A stretch of 64,000 nucleotides of DNA from Roseateles aquatilis (GTDB taxonomy: Bacteria > Pseudomonadota > Gammaproteobacteria > Burkholderiales > Burkholderiaceae_C), in the NCBI RefSeq assembly GCF_002205645.1, contig NZ_NIOF01000011.1:124001-188000 (forward strand). The letters run 5' to 3'. The notes beneath the pieces were generated by a model. It was given only the letters and a program-made list of their open reading frames with translations. It had not been told where the DNA came from and did no database searches. This document shows positions 34,674 through 43,946 of this stretch, piece by piece. Numbering within the stretch: the first letter of the stretch is position 1; each line of letters starts with the position of its first letter. Both the position numbers and the translations under genes were made by a program.

Positions 34674-35636
34674 ATGACCTACCTCCTCAAGCGCCTGGGC
34701 GTGCTGCTGTTGACGCTGCTGGCCGCGTCGGCGCTGATCTTCGGCGCGCTCGACTGGCTGCCCGGCAACGCCGCCCAATTGATCATGGGACCCGAGGCGC
34801 CTCCCGAAGCCGTCGATGCGCTCGCCCGCCAGCTGGGCCTGGACCAACCGGCATGGCATCGCTATCTGGACTGGCTCGCGGGCCTGGCGCGCGGCGACCT
34901 CGGCCTGTCCTATTCCTATGGCGCGCCGGTCGCCGATCTGCTGCGCGAGCGCCTCGCGCTCACCTTGCCGCTCGCGTTGCTGGCCATGGCGTTGACCGTC
35001 GTGCTGGCGCTGGCTGCGGGCTGGTGGGCCGCGAGCCACCAGGGCCGCGTCGGCGATCACCTCGTGATGGGCCTGACGCAGCTCGGGCTGGCGGTGCCCA
35101 GCTTCTGGCTGGGCATGTTGCTGGTGATGGCCTTCGCGGTGAAGCTGCGGTGGGTCGACGCCGGCGGTTTCCCCGGCTGGAGCGAGGACCTCGGCGGCGG
35201 GGTGTGGCCCGGCCTGCGCGCGCTGCTGCTGCCCGCCATCGCGCTGGCGCTGGTGCAGGCCGCGATCCTGGCGCGCATCGCGCGCTCGGCGCTGCTCGAC
35301 ATCGCCCGCGAGGACTTCATGCGCAGCGCCCGCGCCAAGGGCCTGAGCCGCCGCGCGGCGCTCTGGCGCCACGGGCTGCGCCATGCCGCGATCCCGTTGC
35401 TGACGCTCGGCGGGCTGCAGTTCGCCAACCTGCTGGCCGGCACCATCGTCATCGAGAACGTCTTCACGCTGCCCGGCCTCGGCCGCCTGATGGCGCAGGC
35501 GATCGCCAACCGCGACCTGATCGTCGTGCGCAACGGCGTGATGCTGCTCGCCGCGCTGGTGCTGCTGATCAACTTCGCCGTGGACCTGCTGCACGGCTGG
35601 ATCGACCCGCGCCTGCGCGCGCGGACCGAGGCATGA
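34674..35636 (+). CDS. Peptide/nickel-type ABC transporter permease (DppB family), second operon
   Basis: This 320-residue inner-membrane permease is the first gene of a second complete peptide-type importer. It has the DppB N-terminus TYLLKRLGVLLLTLLAASALIF, the LGLDQPAWHRYLDWLAGLARGDLG loop and the EAA loop IAREDFMRSARAKGLSRRAALWRHGLRHAAIP. The next gene starts inside its stop (ATGA). Ligand type (dipeptide, nickel or other) is not evident. Confidence 0.94.
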   Translation: MTYLLKRLGVLLLTLLAASALIFGALDWLPGNAAQLIMGPEAPPEAVDALARQLGLDQPAWHRYLDWLAGLARGDLGLSYSYGAPVADLLRERLALTLPLALLAMALTVVLALAAGWWAASHQGRVGDHLVMGLTQLGLAVPSFWLGMLLVMAFAVKLRWVDAGGFPGWSEDLGGGVWPGLRALLLPAIALALVQAAILARIARSALLDIAREDFMRSARAKGLSRRAALWRHGLRHAAIPLLTLGGLQFANLLAGTIVIENVFTLPGLGRLMAQAIANRDLIVVRNGVMLLAALVLLINFAVDLLHGWIDPRLRARTEA

Positions 35637-36442
35637 AGCGCGCCGCCTTCGTCCTGGGCGCCGCGCTGACGGTCCTGCTGCTGCTGGTCGCGCTGCTGTC
35701 GCTGGCCTGGACGCCGTGGCCGCCGGAGCAGATCGACATGGCGCGGCGGCTCGCGCCCGCCAGCGGCGCGCATTGGCTGGGCTGCGACCAGCTCGGCCGC
35801 GACGTGTTGAGTCGCCTGATGGCCGGGGCGCGCAGCGCCTGGCTGGTGGGCGTGGTGGCGGTCGGGCTCGGGCTGATCGGCGGCACCGCGCTGGGCCTGC
35901 TGGCCGCCGCGCGTCGCGGCTGGGTCGAGGCGCTGATCCTGCGCGGCGCGGACCTGGGCTACGCCTTCCCCGCGTTGCTGCTGGCGATCCTGCTGGCCGC
36001 GGCGCTGGGGCCCGGCATGACCATCGCGATGGTGGCCATCGGCCTGCACGCGGTGCCGTCCTTCGCACGGCTGGTCAACGGCAGCGCGAAGAGCTGGTGG
36101 ACGCGGGACTTCGTACTCGCCGCGCGCGTCGCCGGCCGGGGCAAGGTGGCGATCACCCTGCGCCACGTGCTGCCGCAGTTGCTGCCGCTGCTGATCGTGC
36201 AGGGCACGACCAGCTTCGCGCTGGCGATCCTGGCGGAGGCCGGGCTCTCCTACCTCGGCCTGGGCACGCAGCCGCCGCAAGCCAGCTGGGGCCGCTTGCT
36301 GGCCGAGGCGCAGACGCTGATGTTCGAGGCCCCCCAGCTCGCCATCGCGCCCGGCGTCGCGATCACGCTGGCGGTGCTGGGCCTGAACCTGCTCGGGGAT
36401 GGTCTGCGCGACCGGCTCGATCCGAAGGAGCAGCCGCGATGA
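35633..36442 (+). CDS. Peptide-type ABC transporter permease (DppC family), second operon
   Basis: This 269-residue permease shows APASGAHWLGCDQLGRDVLSRLMAGAR, the DppC signature, and the EAA loop FVLAARVAGRGKVAITLRHVLPQ. It lacks the usual N-terminal OppC_N extension, beginning directly with the first helix, so it is about 30 residues shorter than the DppC at 14250-15164. It is coupled to both neighbours by four-base ATGA overlaps. Confidence 0.94.
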   Translation: MKRAAFVLGAALTVLLLLVALLSLAWTPWPPEQIDMARRLAPASGAHWLGCDQLGRDVLSRLMAGARSAWLVGVVAVGLGLIGGTALGLLAAARRGWVEALILRGADLGYAFPALLLAILLAAALGPGMTIAMVAIGLHAVPSFARLVNGSAKSWWTRDFVLAARVAGRGKVAITLRHVLPQLLPLLIVQGTTSFALAILAEAGLSYLGLGTQPPQASWGRLLAEAQTLMFEAPQLAIAPGVAITLAVLGLNLLGDGLRDRLDPKEQPR

Positions 36443-37419
36443 GCGCCACCGCCACCGGCCGCGCGGCGGCCCCCCCGCTGCTGGAGGTCCGCGACCTGCA
36501 GGTGTGGCTGCCCGGGCGGGGCGGTGCGCGGCTGCACGCGCTGCGTGGGCTCGACCTGACCGTCGAGCGTGGCGAGCGCCTCGCGCTGATCGGCGAATCC
36601 GGCAGCGGCAAGACGCTGACGGCGCTGGCGATCATGGGCCTGTTGCCCGAGGGCGCCGAGGTCCGCGGCCATGTGGCGCTCGACGGCCGCGCGCTGCTGA
36701 CGCTCGATGAAGACGGCTGGTGCGGGCTGCGGGGCCGTCGTGTCGCGATGGTGTTCCAGGAACCGCTCACGGCGCTCAATCCGCTGCAGCGCGTGGTGGC
36801 CCAGGTGATGGAGCCGATCCGGCTGCATGGCCTGGCGCCGGACCGCGACGCGGCCAGGGCGCGCGCGATGGCATTGCTGGACCGGGTGGGGCTGGACGAG
36901 CGCCAGGCGAGCGCCTATCCGCATGAACTGTCGGGCGGTCAGCGCCAGCGCGCGCTGATCGCGATGGCGCTCGCGGCGGCGCCCGACCTGTTGATCGCCG
37001 ACGAGCCCACCACCGCGCTCGACGCGCGGCTGCGCGTGCAGGTGCTGGACCTGCTGCGCGAGCTGGTCGCCGAGCGCGGCATGGGGTTGCTGCTCATCTC
37101 CCACGACCTGGCGCTGACCGCGCGTCGCGTGGACCGCATCGCGATCCTCTACGGCGGCCGGGTGATGGAGCAGGGCGCGGCATCGGCGCTGCTCGACCAT
37201 CCGCGGCACCCGTACACGCAGGCGCTGTGGGCGGCGCGACCGAGGCTGGGCGGCGGGCGCGACCAGACGCTGCATCCGCTCAGGGGCAACGTGCCGGCGC
37301 TGGCGCAGCTCGGCGACGGCTGCCCGTTCTCGTCGCGCTGTCCGCTGGCGACCGCGCGCTGCGCCGTCGATCCGCCATCCTTCGACGGCCGTCTCGCCTG
37401 CTGGGAGGTGGCGTCATGA
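36439..37419 (+). CDS. Peptide-type ABC transporter ATP-binding protein (DppD family), second operon
   Basis: This 326-residue ATPase has Walker A GESGSGKTL, Q-loop VFQEPLTALNPLQ, signature LSGGQRQR, Walker [13 protein letters not shown] and switch LISHDLALTARRVD. The oligopeptide-transporter C-terminus has the cysteines GCPFSSRCPLATARC. ATG at 36439 overlaps the permease stop by four bases, and its own stop overlaps the next ATPase start. Confidence 0.94.
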   Translation: MSATATGRAAAPPLLEVRDLQVWLPGRGGARLHALRGLDLTVERGERLALIGESGSGKTLTALAIMGLLPEGAEVRGHVALDGRALLTLDEDGWCGLRGRRVAMVFQEPLTALNPLQRVVAQVMEPIRLHGLAPDRDAARARAMALLDRVGLDERQASAYPHELSGGQRQRALIAMALAAAPDLLIADEPTTALDARLRVQVLDLLRELVAERGMGLLLISHDLALTARRVDRIAILYGGRVMEQGAASALLDHPRHPYTQALWAARPRLGGGRDQTLHPLRGNVPALAQLGDGCPFSSRCPLATARCAVDPPSFDGRLACWEVAS

Positions 37420-38162
37420 CCGCGCCCTTGCTGGAGGTCCGCGGCCTGGGCCAGCGGTATGGCGGGCGCCAGGTCCTGCGCGACATCGCCTTCACGCTGC
37501 CGGCGGGCGAATCGCTGGGCGTGATCGGCGAGTCCGGCGCGGGCAAGAGCACGCTCGCGCGTTTGCTGATGGCGCTGGAGCGCCCGCGGGACGGCCGGGT
37601 GCTCTGGTCCGGCGAGGATGTCAACGCCCTGCCGGCAGCGGCCCGGCGTGCGTTGCGGTCGCGGGTGCAGATGGTGTTCCAGGATCCCTACGGGTCGCTG
37701 GATCCGCGTTGGCGCGTGGGCCGCAGCGTGATGGAGCCGTTGGCGTCGCGCGCGATGACCGAGGCGCAACGCCTCGCGCGGGTGGCGGAGGTGCTGATCG
37801 CGGTCGGGCTGGAGCCTGACGCCGCGCTGCGTTTCCCGCATCAGTTCTCCGGCGGCCAGCGCCAGCGGCTGGCGATCGCGCGGGCGCTGTCGACGCAGCC
37901 CCGGCTGATCGTCGCGGACGAGCCGCTGTCGGCGCTGGACGTGTCGGTGCAGGCGCAGATCCTCGAACTGCTGCGCGACCTGCAGCGGCGCGAGCGCATC
38001 AGCCTGGTGCTGGTGAGCCACGACCTGGCCGCCGTCGAGGTGCTGTGCGATCACGCGCTGGTGCTGCGCGGCGGCGAGGCCGTCGAGCAGGGCACGGCCG
38101 CGCAGGTGCTGGGCGAACCGCGACATCCGTACACACGGGATCTGCTGGCCGCTTTGGCATGA
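37416..38162 (+). CDS. Peptide-type ABC transporter ATP-binding protein (DppF family, short), second operon
   Basis: This 248-residue ATPase has Walker A GESGAGKST, Q-loop VFQDPYGSLDPRW, signature FSGGQRQR, Walker B LIVADEPLSALD and switch LVSHDL. It ends soon after the HPYTRDLLAAL element and lacks the C-terminal cysteine domain of the DppF at 12329-13309, as in NikE-like subunits. ATGA overlaps occur at both ends. Confidence 0.93.
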   Translation: MTAPLLEVRGLGQRYGGRQVLRDIAFTLPAGESLGVIGESGAGKSTLARLLMALERPRDGRVLWSGEDVNALPAAARRALRSRVQMVFQDPYGSLDPRWRVGRSVMEPLASRAMTEAQRLARVAEVLIAVGLEPDAALRFPHQFSGGQRQRLAIARALSTQPRLIVADEPLSALDVSVQAQILELLRDLQRRERISLVLVSHDLAAVEVLCDHALVLRGGEAVEQGTAAQVLGEPRHPYTRDLLAALA

Positions 38163-39676
38163 TCCGCGCCATGGACCGACGCCGATTCAACAGCCTGACC
38201 CTGGGCGCCGCGAGCACCGCGCTCGGCGCCGCGATGAGCCTGCCCGCCCGGGCCCAGGGCAACGCCGCCCGGGCGCTGGTGCTGGGCATGACGCTGGAGC
38301 CGCCGGGCCTGGACCCGACCGCCGGCGCCGCCGCCGCGATCGGCGAGGTGGTGCTCTACAACGTGCTGGAGCCGTTGACCAGGATCGCCGAGGACGGCAC
38401 CGCGCGGCCGATGCTGGCGCTGAGCTGGCGTGTCTCGCCCGACCAGCGGACCTGGACCTTCGTGTTGCGGCCCAACGTCCGCTTCCACAACGGCGCGGCG
38501 TTCGATGCGGCCGCGGTGCGGTTCAGCTTCGAGCGCGCGGGCGCGGCGGACAGCGTCAACAAGGATCGTCGCGTCTTCGAGAACTTCGCCGCGATCGCCA
38601 CGCCCGATCCGATGACCGTCGTGCTGACGCTGAAGGTGCCGGAGCCGGCGCTGCCCGAGCTGCTCGGCCAGTCGACCGCGGTGATCGTCGAGCCGAAAAG
38701 CGCCGCAGGCAACGCGCAAAGCCCGGTCGGCACCGGCCCGTACCGCGTCGCCCAGTGGCAGCGTGGCGCCAGCCTGACGCTGGCCGCCTGGCCCGGCTTC
38801 CGCGACGCGGCGGCGATCCGCATCCCGCGCGCGCAGTTCCGCTTCATCGGCGAGCCCGCCGCGCAGGTGGCGGCGCTGCTGGCGGGGGATGTCGACGTCT
38901 TCCCGCGTGTCGCCGCCGCCCGCGCGCTGTCGCAGTTCAAGGCGCAGCCCGGGCGTTTCCAGGTCATCTCCGCGTCGTCGCGGGCCAAGACGATCCTGGC
39001 GATCAACCATCAGCGCGCGCCGCTCGGCGACGTGCGCGTGCGCCGCGCCATCGCGATGGCCATCGACCGCAAGGCGGTCATCCAGGCCAGCGCCGACGGC
39101 TACGGCGTGCCCATCGGCAGCTTCGTCACGCCGGACACGCCCGGCTATGTCGACTGCACCGCGATCAACGCCTACGACCCGGCCGCGGCCAAGGCGTTGC
39201 TGGCGCAGGCCGGGGCGACCGGCCTGCGCCTGTCGTTGAAGCTGCCGCCAGTGCCCTATGCGCGCCAGGGCGGCGAACTGATCGCGGCGCAGTTGGCCGC
39301 TGTCGGCATCGCCGTCAGGATCGAGAACATCGAGTGGGCACAGTGGCTCTCCAGCGTCTACGGCAACAAGGCCTACGACCTGACGCTGATCTCGCACGTG
39401 GAGCCCTACGACTTCGGCAACTTCGCCCGGCCCGGCTACTACTGGGGCTATCGCAGCACCGCGTTCAACGCGCTGTACGAGCGCATGCTGGCCAGCGCCG
39501 ATCCGGCGCAACGCGCCCGGCTGTTCGCCGACGCGCAGCGGCTCGTGGCGCAGGACGCGGTCGCCGCGTTCCTGTACCAGCCGCAATGGATCACCGTGGC
39601 GCGCGCCGGCCTGAAGGGCTTGTGGACACGCACCCCGCTGTTCGTGAACGACCTGTCGGCATTGAGCTGGACCTGA
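38159..39676 (+). CDS. Peptide-type ABC transporter substrate-binding protein, Tat signal, second operon
   Basis: This 505-residue SBP_bac_5 protein closes the operon. An N-terminal DRRRFNSLTLGAASTALGAAMSLPARA is a twin-arginine-type signal, so the protein may be exported folded. Mature motifs are LEPPGLDPT, VLYNVLEPLTRIAEDG, VRFHNGAAFDAAAVRFSFER, GTGPYRVAQW, AIAMAIDRKAV and YDPAAAKALLAQAG. The start at 38159 overlaps the ATPase stop (ATGA); ATG 38171 is also possible. Placing the binding protein last in the operon is less common. No cytoplasmic enzyme is linked, so the ligand cannot be inferred. Confidence 0.93.
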   Translation: MIRAMDRRRFNSLTLGAASTALGAAMSLPARAQGNAARALVLGMTLEPPGLDPTAGAAAAIGEVVLYNVLEPLTRIAEDGTARPMLALSWRVSPDQRTWTFVLRPNVRFHNGAAFDAAAVRFSFERAGAADSVNKDRRVFENFAAIATPDPMTVVLTLKVPEPALPELLGQSTAVIVEPKSAAGNAQSPVGTGPYRVAQWQRGASLTLAAWPGFRDAAAIRIPRAQFRFIGEPAAQVAALLAGDVDVFPRVAAARALSQFKAQPGRFQVISASSRAKTILAINHQRAPLGDVRVRRAIAMAIDRKAVIQASADGYGVPIGSFVTPDTPGYVDCTAINAYDPAAAKALLAQAGATGLRLSLKLPPVPYARQGGELIAAQLAAVGIAVRIENIEWAQWLSSVYGNKAYDLTLISHVEPYDFGNFARPGYYWGYRSTAFNALYERMLASADPAQRARLFADAQRLVAQDAVAAFLYQPQWITVARAGLKGLWTRTPLFVNDLSALSWT

Positions 39677-39892
39677 GCCGGAACAGAACAGGAACAAGGC
39701 GGCCCGGCCCGGCCCGGTCGCGGCGCGTGGGAACGAAGGCCGCGCCGTGGCGCGCCAACGTCAACGGCGGCCTGAACGTCGTTTGCTCGTCGGGCGTCAT
39801 GCACCGGCCATCAAGTGAGAGGGCTTTTCCTCTACAGTGGCTCCCCCGGGCGGTGTAGCGTGCCCGGTCCGGAGGAGGAGTCGGAGTGCCGC

Positions 39893-40516
39893 ATGCCGTT
39901 TGATTTGCCCGAGACCCTGCAGCCGTTTCTGCTGCCCCTGCTGATCGCCGTCCCGCTGGCCATCGTGATCATCATCATCACGGTGCGCCGCGGCGACCAT
40001 CGCGACGTCGGCGTGCCGCCGCCCGCGCCCCGGCCGATGTCCGGCCCGGAGCGGGCGCCGTCGGCCGCCGAGTCGCGCACGCCCCCGGTGCCGGCCGCGC
40101 CCGTTCCCCCCGTCGCGGCGCCCGCGCCGGCGGAGCGTCTACCCATCCTGGTGGTGGACGACTCCGCCGTCGTGCGCGCCAAGCTGCTGAAGCTGTTCAG
40201 CGAGGCCGGCCATGCGGTGGTCGCCGCGCGCGACGGCGTCGAGGCGCTGGAGCTGCTGGGCCAGACCCGCTTCGGCGTGCTGGTCACCGACCTGGAGATG
40301 CCCAACATGGACGGCTTCGGGCTGATCAAGGCGGTGCAGGGCGCGCTGGAGACCGAGGACATGCCCATCATCGCCATCAGCGGCCACGAGGAACTGCACG
40401 CCCGGCTGCACCAGATCCAGGGCCTGTACGGCATGTTCCAGAAGCCCTGGAACGATCGCGAGCTGCTCAAGCGCGTCGAGGCGCTCGCCCAACTGCGGCA
40501 ACCGGCCCGCTCATGA
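39893..40516 (+). CDS. Membrane-anchored single-domain response regulator receiver
   Basis: This 207-residue protein has a hydrophobic helix at residues about 12-32 (FLLPLLIAVPLAIVIIIITV, then RR), a Pro/Ala-rich linker (about 40-80) and a CheY-like receiver domain (about 84-200). Acidic pocket Asp89-Asp90, phospho-acceptor Asp133 in LVTDLEMPNMDG, Ser163 and Lys184 in FQKPW are all present, so it should be phosphorylatable. No output domain follows. The ATG at 39893 has GGAG six bases upstream. It precedes the S45 acylase gene by 16 bases and looks cotranscribed with it. A receiver tethered to the membrane by its own N-terminus is unusual. Confidence 0.85.
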   Translation: MPFDLPETLQPFLLPLLIAVPLAIVIIIITVRRGDHRDVGVPPPAPRPMSGPERAPSAAESRTPPVPAAPVPPVAAPAPAERLPILVVDDSAVVRAKLLKLFSEAGHAVVAARDGVEALELLGQTRFGVLVTDLEMPNMDGFGLIKAVQGALETEDMPIIAISGHEELHARLHQIQGLYGMFQKPWNDRELLKRVEALAQLRQPARS

Positions 40517-40532
40517 CCCCCGGGACGCTGCC

Positions 40533-42956
40533 ATGAGCGTCGGCCGCTGGCTCAAGCGCGGCGCGATCGCGTTGACGGTGCTGGTCGCGCTGGGCGCGGC
40601 CGGCCTGACCTGGCATGTGCGGGCCAAGCTGCCGCAGCGCGATGGCGAGCTGCGGCTCGCCGGCCTGAGCGCTCCGGTGCAGGTCCTCTACGACGAATGG
40701 GGCGTGCCCCACATCGACGCCCGCAACGAGGCCGACCTCTACCGCGCGCTGGGCTACCTGCATGCGCAGGACCGGCTGTTCCAGATGGAGATGCTGCGGC
40801 GCCTGGCCCGCGGCGAACTGGCCGAGGTGCTCGGCCCCAAGCTGGTGGAGACCGACCGCCTGTTCCGCACCCTCGGCATCCGCGAGCGGGCCGACACGCT
40901 GGCCGCGCAGGCGGCCGCTGCCGCGGCCCAGGCCGACGCCCAAGCCGGTTCGCAGGGGGCGGCCTACCGCGCGCTGCAGGCCTACCTCGACGGCGTCAAC
41001 CAGTACCAGGCGACGCGTCCGGCGCCGCTGGAGTTCGAGATCCTCGGCATCCCCAAGCGGCCGTTCACCCCCGCCGACACGCTCAGCGTGGCCGGCTACC
41101 TGGCCTACAGCTTCGCCGCCGCGTTCCGCACCGAGCCGGCGCTGACGGCCATCCGCGACCAGCTCGGTCCCGACTACCTGCGCATCTTCGACCTCGACTG
41201 GAAGCCGCAGGGTGTGCTGGAGCCGCAGGCGCTGAACAGCCTGGGCAAGGCCGCGCCCCTGCTGCTGCGGCTGGCCGCCGCCGGGGACCGCGCCGCGGAG
41301 CTGGCCGGGCTGCCGCAGTTCGAGGGCAGCAATGCCTGGGTGGTCTCGGGCACGCGCACCGCCAGCGGCAAGCCGCTGCTGGCCGGTGATCCGCACATCG
41401 CGTACTCGGCGCCCGCCGTCTGGTGGGAGGCCCACCTGCGCACGCCGCAGTTCGAGCTCTACGGCCATCACCTCGCGCTCAATCCGATGGCGCTGCTGGG
41501 ACACAACCAGCGCTTCGGGTGGAGCCTGACGATGTTCCAGAACGACGACGTCGACCTGATCGCCGAGAAGATCAACCCGGCCAATCCGAACGAGGTCTGG
41601 GTCCACGACCGCTGGGTGCCGATGACGGCGCGGCAGGAGGTCCTCAAGGTCAAGGGCCAGCCGGACCAGATCCTGACGCTGCGCCGCTCGCCCCACGGGC
41701 CGATCATCAACGACGCCGTCCCGGGCGACCGGGGCGAGCGTCCGATCGCGCTGTGGTGGGCCTTCCTGGAGACCGAGAACCCGGTGCTCGACGCGTTCTA
41801 TCAGCTGGGCCGCGCCGACACGCTGGACAAGGCGCGCGAGGCGGCCAGCCTGATCCACGCGCCGGGTCTGAACATCGTCTGGGCCAATGCCGCGGGCGAC
41901 ATCGGCTGGTGGGCGGCCGCCAAACTGCCGATCCGGCCCGAGGGCGTGAACCCGACCTTCATCCTCGACGGCGCGACGGCGGAGGCCGACAAGCTCGGCT
42001 TCCTGCCGTTCTCCGCCAATCCGCAGGAGGAGAACCCGGCGCGCGGCTACATCGTGTCGGCCAACTTCCAGCCGCATTCGACGACGCCGGTGCCCGGTTA
42101 CTACAACCTGCCGGAGCGGGGACGTCGCCTCGACGGGCTGCTCAACCAGGGCAAGCGCTGGGACACGCAGAACAGCCAGGCGCTGCAGCTCGACGTGCAG
42201 ACCGACTACGGCCCGCGCGTGCTGCGGCCGCTGGTCCCGCTGCTGCGCGGCGCGGCGTCGGTGGAGGAGCAGCCGCTGGTGGAGGCGCTGGTGCGCTGGA
42301 ACGGCGCGTATCGCGCCGATGCGCTGGCGCCGGTGCTGTTCCAGCAATTCACCGCCGAGCTGTTGCGCGCCGCGATGAAGGACGAACTCGGCGAGGCGCA
42401 GTTCGAGAACCTGCGCCGCACCCGCGCGCTCGACCAGGCGCTGCCTCGGCTGACGGCCGACGCGGACTCGCCCTGGTGGGACAACCGCTCGACGCCGCAG
42501 CGCGAGACCCAGGCCGACATCGTGCGGCAGGCGTGGAAGTCCGCGCTGGCCCATCTGCAGCGGACGATGGGACCCGATAGCGCGCAGTGGCGCTGGGACA
42601 AGGTGCACACGCTGACCCACGAGCATCCGCTCGGCAAGCAGAAACCGCTGGACCGGATCTTCAACGTCGGCCCCTTCCCGGTGCCCGGCGGTCACGAGGT
42701 GCCCAACAACCTCGCGCAGCGCAACGGCGACGGGCCGTGGCCGGTGACCTACGGGCCATCGACGCGCCGCCTGATCGACTTCGCGAAGCCGCAGGAGGCG
42801 CTGGGCGTCAATCCGGTCGGGCAGAGCGGCGTCTGGCCCGATCCGCATTACGACGATCAGGCCCCGCTGCTCGCGAAGGGGCAGTACCGGCGCGAGTGGC
42901 TGACGGAGGCCGACGTGCAGGCGCATGCGCGCGGGCACCTGGTGCTGAAGCCATGA
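40533..42956 (+). CDS. Penicillin acylase family (S45) N-terminal nucleophile hydrolase
   Basis: This 807-residue pro-enzyme has an N-terminal membrane segment or signal (about residues 9-28) that puts it in the periplasm. The alpha-subunit begins VQVLYDEWGVPHI, a typical S45 opening. The precursor should self-cleave ahead of Ser266 in FEGSNAWVVSG, which becomes the catalytic N-terminal serine of the beta-subunit. GDPHIAYSAPAVWWEAHL, GWSLTMFQNDDVDLI and the NIVWANAAGDIGWW segment are conserved. Family members hydrolyse penicillins, glutaryl-cephalosporins or acyl-homoserine lactones. The last is a common role in Burkholderiales but is not demonstrated here. The stop overlaps the cytochrome gene start (ATGA). 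Confidence 0.93.
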   Translation: MSVGRWLKRGAIALTVLVALGAAGLTWHVRAKLPQRDGELRLAGLSAPVQVLYDEWGVPHIDARNEADLYRALGYLHAQDRLFQMEMLRRLARGELAEVLGPKLVETDRLFRTLGIRERADTLAAQAAAAAAQADAQAGSQGAAYRALQAYLDGVNQYQATRPAPLEFEILGIPKRPFTPADTLSVAGYLAYSFAAAFRTEPALTAIRDQLGPDYLRIFDLDWKPQGVLEPQALNSLGKAAPLLLRLAAAGDRAAELAGLPQFEGSNAWVVSGTRTASGKPLLAGDPHIAYSAPAVWWEAHLRTPQFELYGHHLALNPMALLGHNQRFGWSLTMFQNDDVDLIAEKINPANPNEVWVHDRWVPMTARQEVLKVKGQPDQILTLRRSPHGPIINDAVPGDRGERPIALWWAFLETENPVLDAFYQLGRADTLDKAREAASLIHAPGLNIVWANAAGDIGWWAAAKLPIRPEGVNPTFILDGATAEADKLGFLPFSANPQEENPARGYIVSANFQPHSTTPVPGYYNLPERGRRLDGLLNQGKRWDTQNSQALQLDVQTDYGPRVLRPLVPLLRGAASVEEQPLVEALVRWNGAYRADALAPVLFQQFTAELLRAAMKDELGEAQFENLRRTRALDQALPRLTADADSPWWDNRSTPQRETQADIVRQAWKSALAHLQRTMGPDSAQWRWDKVHTLTHEHPLGKQKPLDRIFNVGPFPVPGGHEVPNNLAQRNGDGPWPVTYGPSTRRLIDFAKPQEALGVNPVGQSGVWPDPHYDDQAPLLAKGQYRREWLTEADVQAHARGHLVLKP

Positions 42957-43945
42957 CGGTGGGGCGGGCCGGGCGGCACTTGCGGGCCGCGTCGGTCGCG
43001 GTCGTCGGCGCGATGGCGTCGGTGGCCGTGATGGCCGCCTCGAGTCCGATCACGTCGACTGCCAAGAGCGCCTCGCCGGTGGCGACCGGTACGCCCGCCG
43101 TTTCGGCCGTACCCTCCGCGGCATCGGCATCGGCATCGGCATCGGCATCGGCATCGACATCGACATCGACATCGGTCGCGCCGAGGGACTTGCCTCCATC
43201 GGCGGCCCTGCGCGCGCCCTTGGGTGACAAGCCAGGCCTGGCGCCGCTGACCGTCACCGTGCTGGAGCCTCATCTGGCGCGCGACGGCCGCATGCCCGAG
43301 GTCCGCTACGTCGGCTTCGAGGCCGGCGCCGTGCTGACGCGCGTGCTGGGCGCGGGTTGGCGCGCGCCGGGGCAGGAGCTGGAGTTCAGGGCTCTCGACG
43401 GTTTCGTGTCGCGCATTCCGGTCGAGCGTTTCGCCCAGCACCGCGCCTGGCTGGTGACGGCGCGCGCGGACGGGCGTGCGTTCGAGGTGGACAACCACCT
43501 GCAGGGCGAGCGGCAGGTGCCGCTGGGCCCGTATTACCTCGTGTGGGACAACCGCGCGTCGAAGGCGCTGCAGGCCGAAGGCGGCGCGTTGTGGCCCTAC
43601 CAGGTGACGACGGTCCGTGTGGGACCGTCGTCGATGCGCGCGCTGTTGCCTGGCGACCTGGCGGCGACCTATGCGGGCGCCGCCGATCTCGCGCGCACGC
43701 ATTGCCTGAGCTGCCACCGCGTCCGCGGCTACGGCGGCGACAAGATGCCGCTGGATCTCGACGTCGTCGTGAAGGGCTACGACGCGGCGACCTGGCGGCG
43801 CTGGCTGCTGGAGCCGGCCGCGGTGCGGCCCGGCACTACGATGCCGGCGTTGGCCGAGGGCATGCCCGCCGCGGAGCGGGCCGCGATCGCGCAGCGTCTG
43901 TACGACTATCTGCGCGCGTTGCCGCCGGGGACGCCGGCGCGCTAG
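42953..43945 (+). CDS. Exported c-type cytochrome with N-terminal non-haem domain
   Basis: This 330-residue periplasmic protein has a signal peptide (about 1-29) followed by a low-complexity Ala-Ser/Thr-Ser repeat encoded by a hexanucleotide tract (43121-43174). A beta-rich domain of unknown function follows (about 95-230, including GQELEFRALDGFVSRIPVERF and YYLVWDN), which resembles domains attached to molybdopterin oxidoreductases. A C-terminal cytochrome domain has the haem motif C251-L-S-C-H255 and distal ligand Met297 in GTTMPAL. It overlaps the S45 acylase stop by four bases. The redox partner is unknown. Confidence 0.85.
   Translation: MTVGRAGRHLRAASVAVVGAMASVAVMAASSPITSTAKSASPVATGTPAVSAVPSAASASASASASASTSTSTSVAPRDLPPSAALRAPLGDKPGLAPLTVTVLEPHLARDGRMPEVRYVGFEAGAVLTRVLGAGWRAPGQELEFRALDGFVSRIPVERFAQHRAWLVTARADGRAFEVDNHLQGERQVPLGPYYLVWDNRASKALQAEGGALWPYQVTTVRVGPSSMRALLPGDLAATYAGAADLARTHCLSCHRVRGYGGDKMPLDLDVVVKGYDAATWRRWLLEPAAVRPGTTMPALAEGMPAAERAAIAQRLYDYLRALPPGTPAR
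43121..43174 (+). repeat. Hexanucleotide tandem repeat, 9 copies
   Basis: Six perfect copies of GCATCG are followed by three of ACATCG, in frame inside the cytochrome gene, coding Ala-Ser then Thr-Ser pairs. Changes by whole units would alter linker length without a frameshift. Confidence 0.95.
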
Positions 43946-43946
43946 G

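Noticed and set aside
43121-43174. Short regular repeats as a possible CRISPR array
   Set aside because: The unit is only six bases without spacers and lies in a coding frame. It is a microsatellite.
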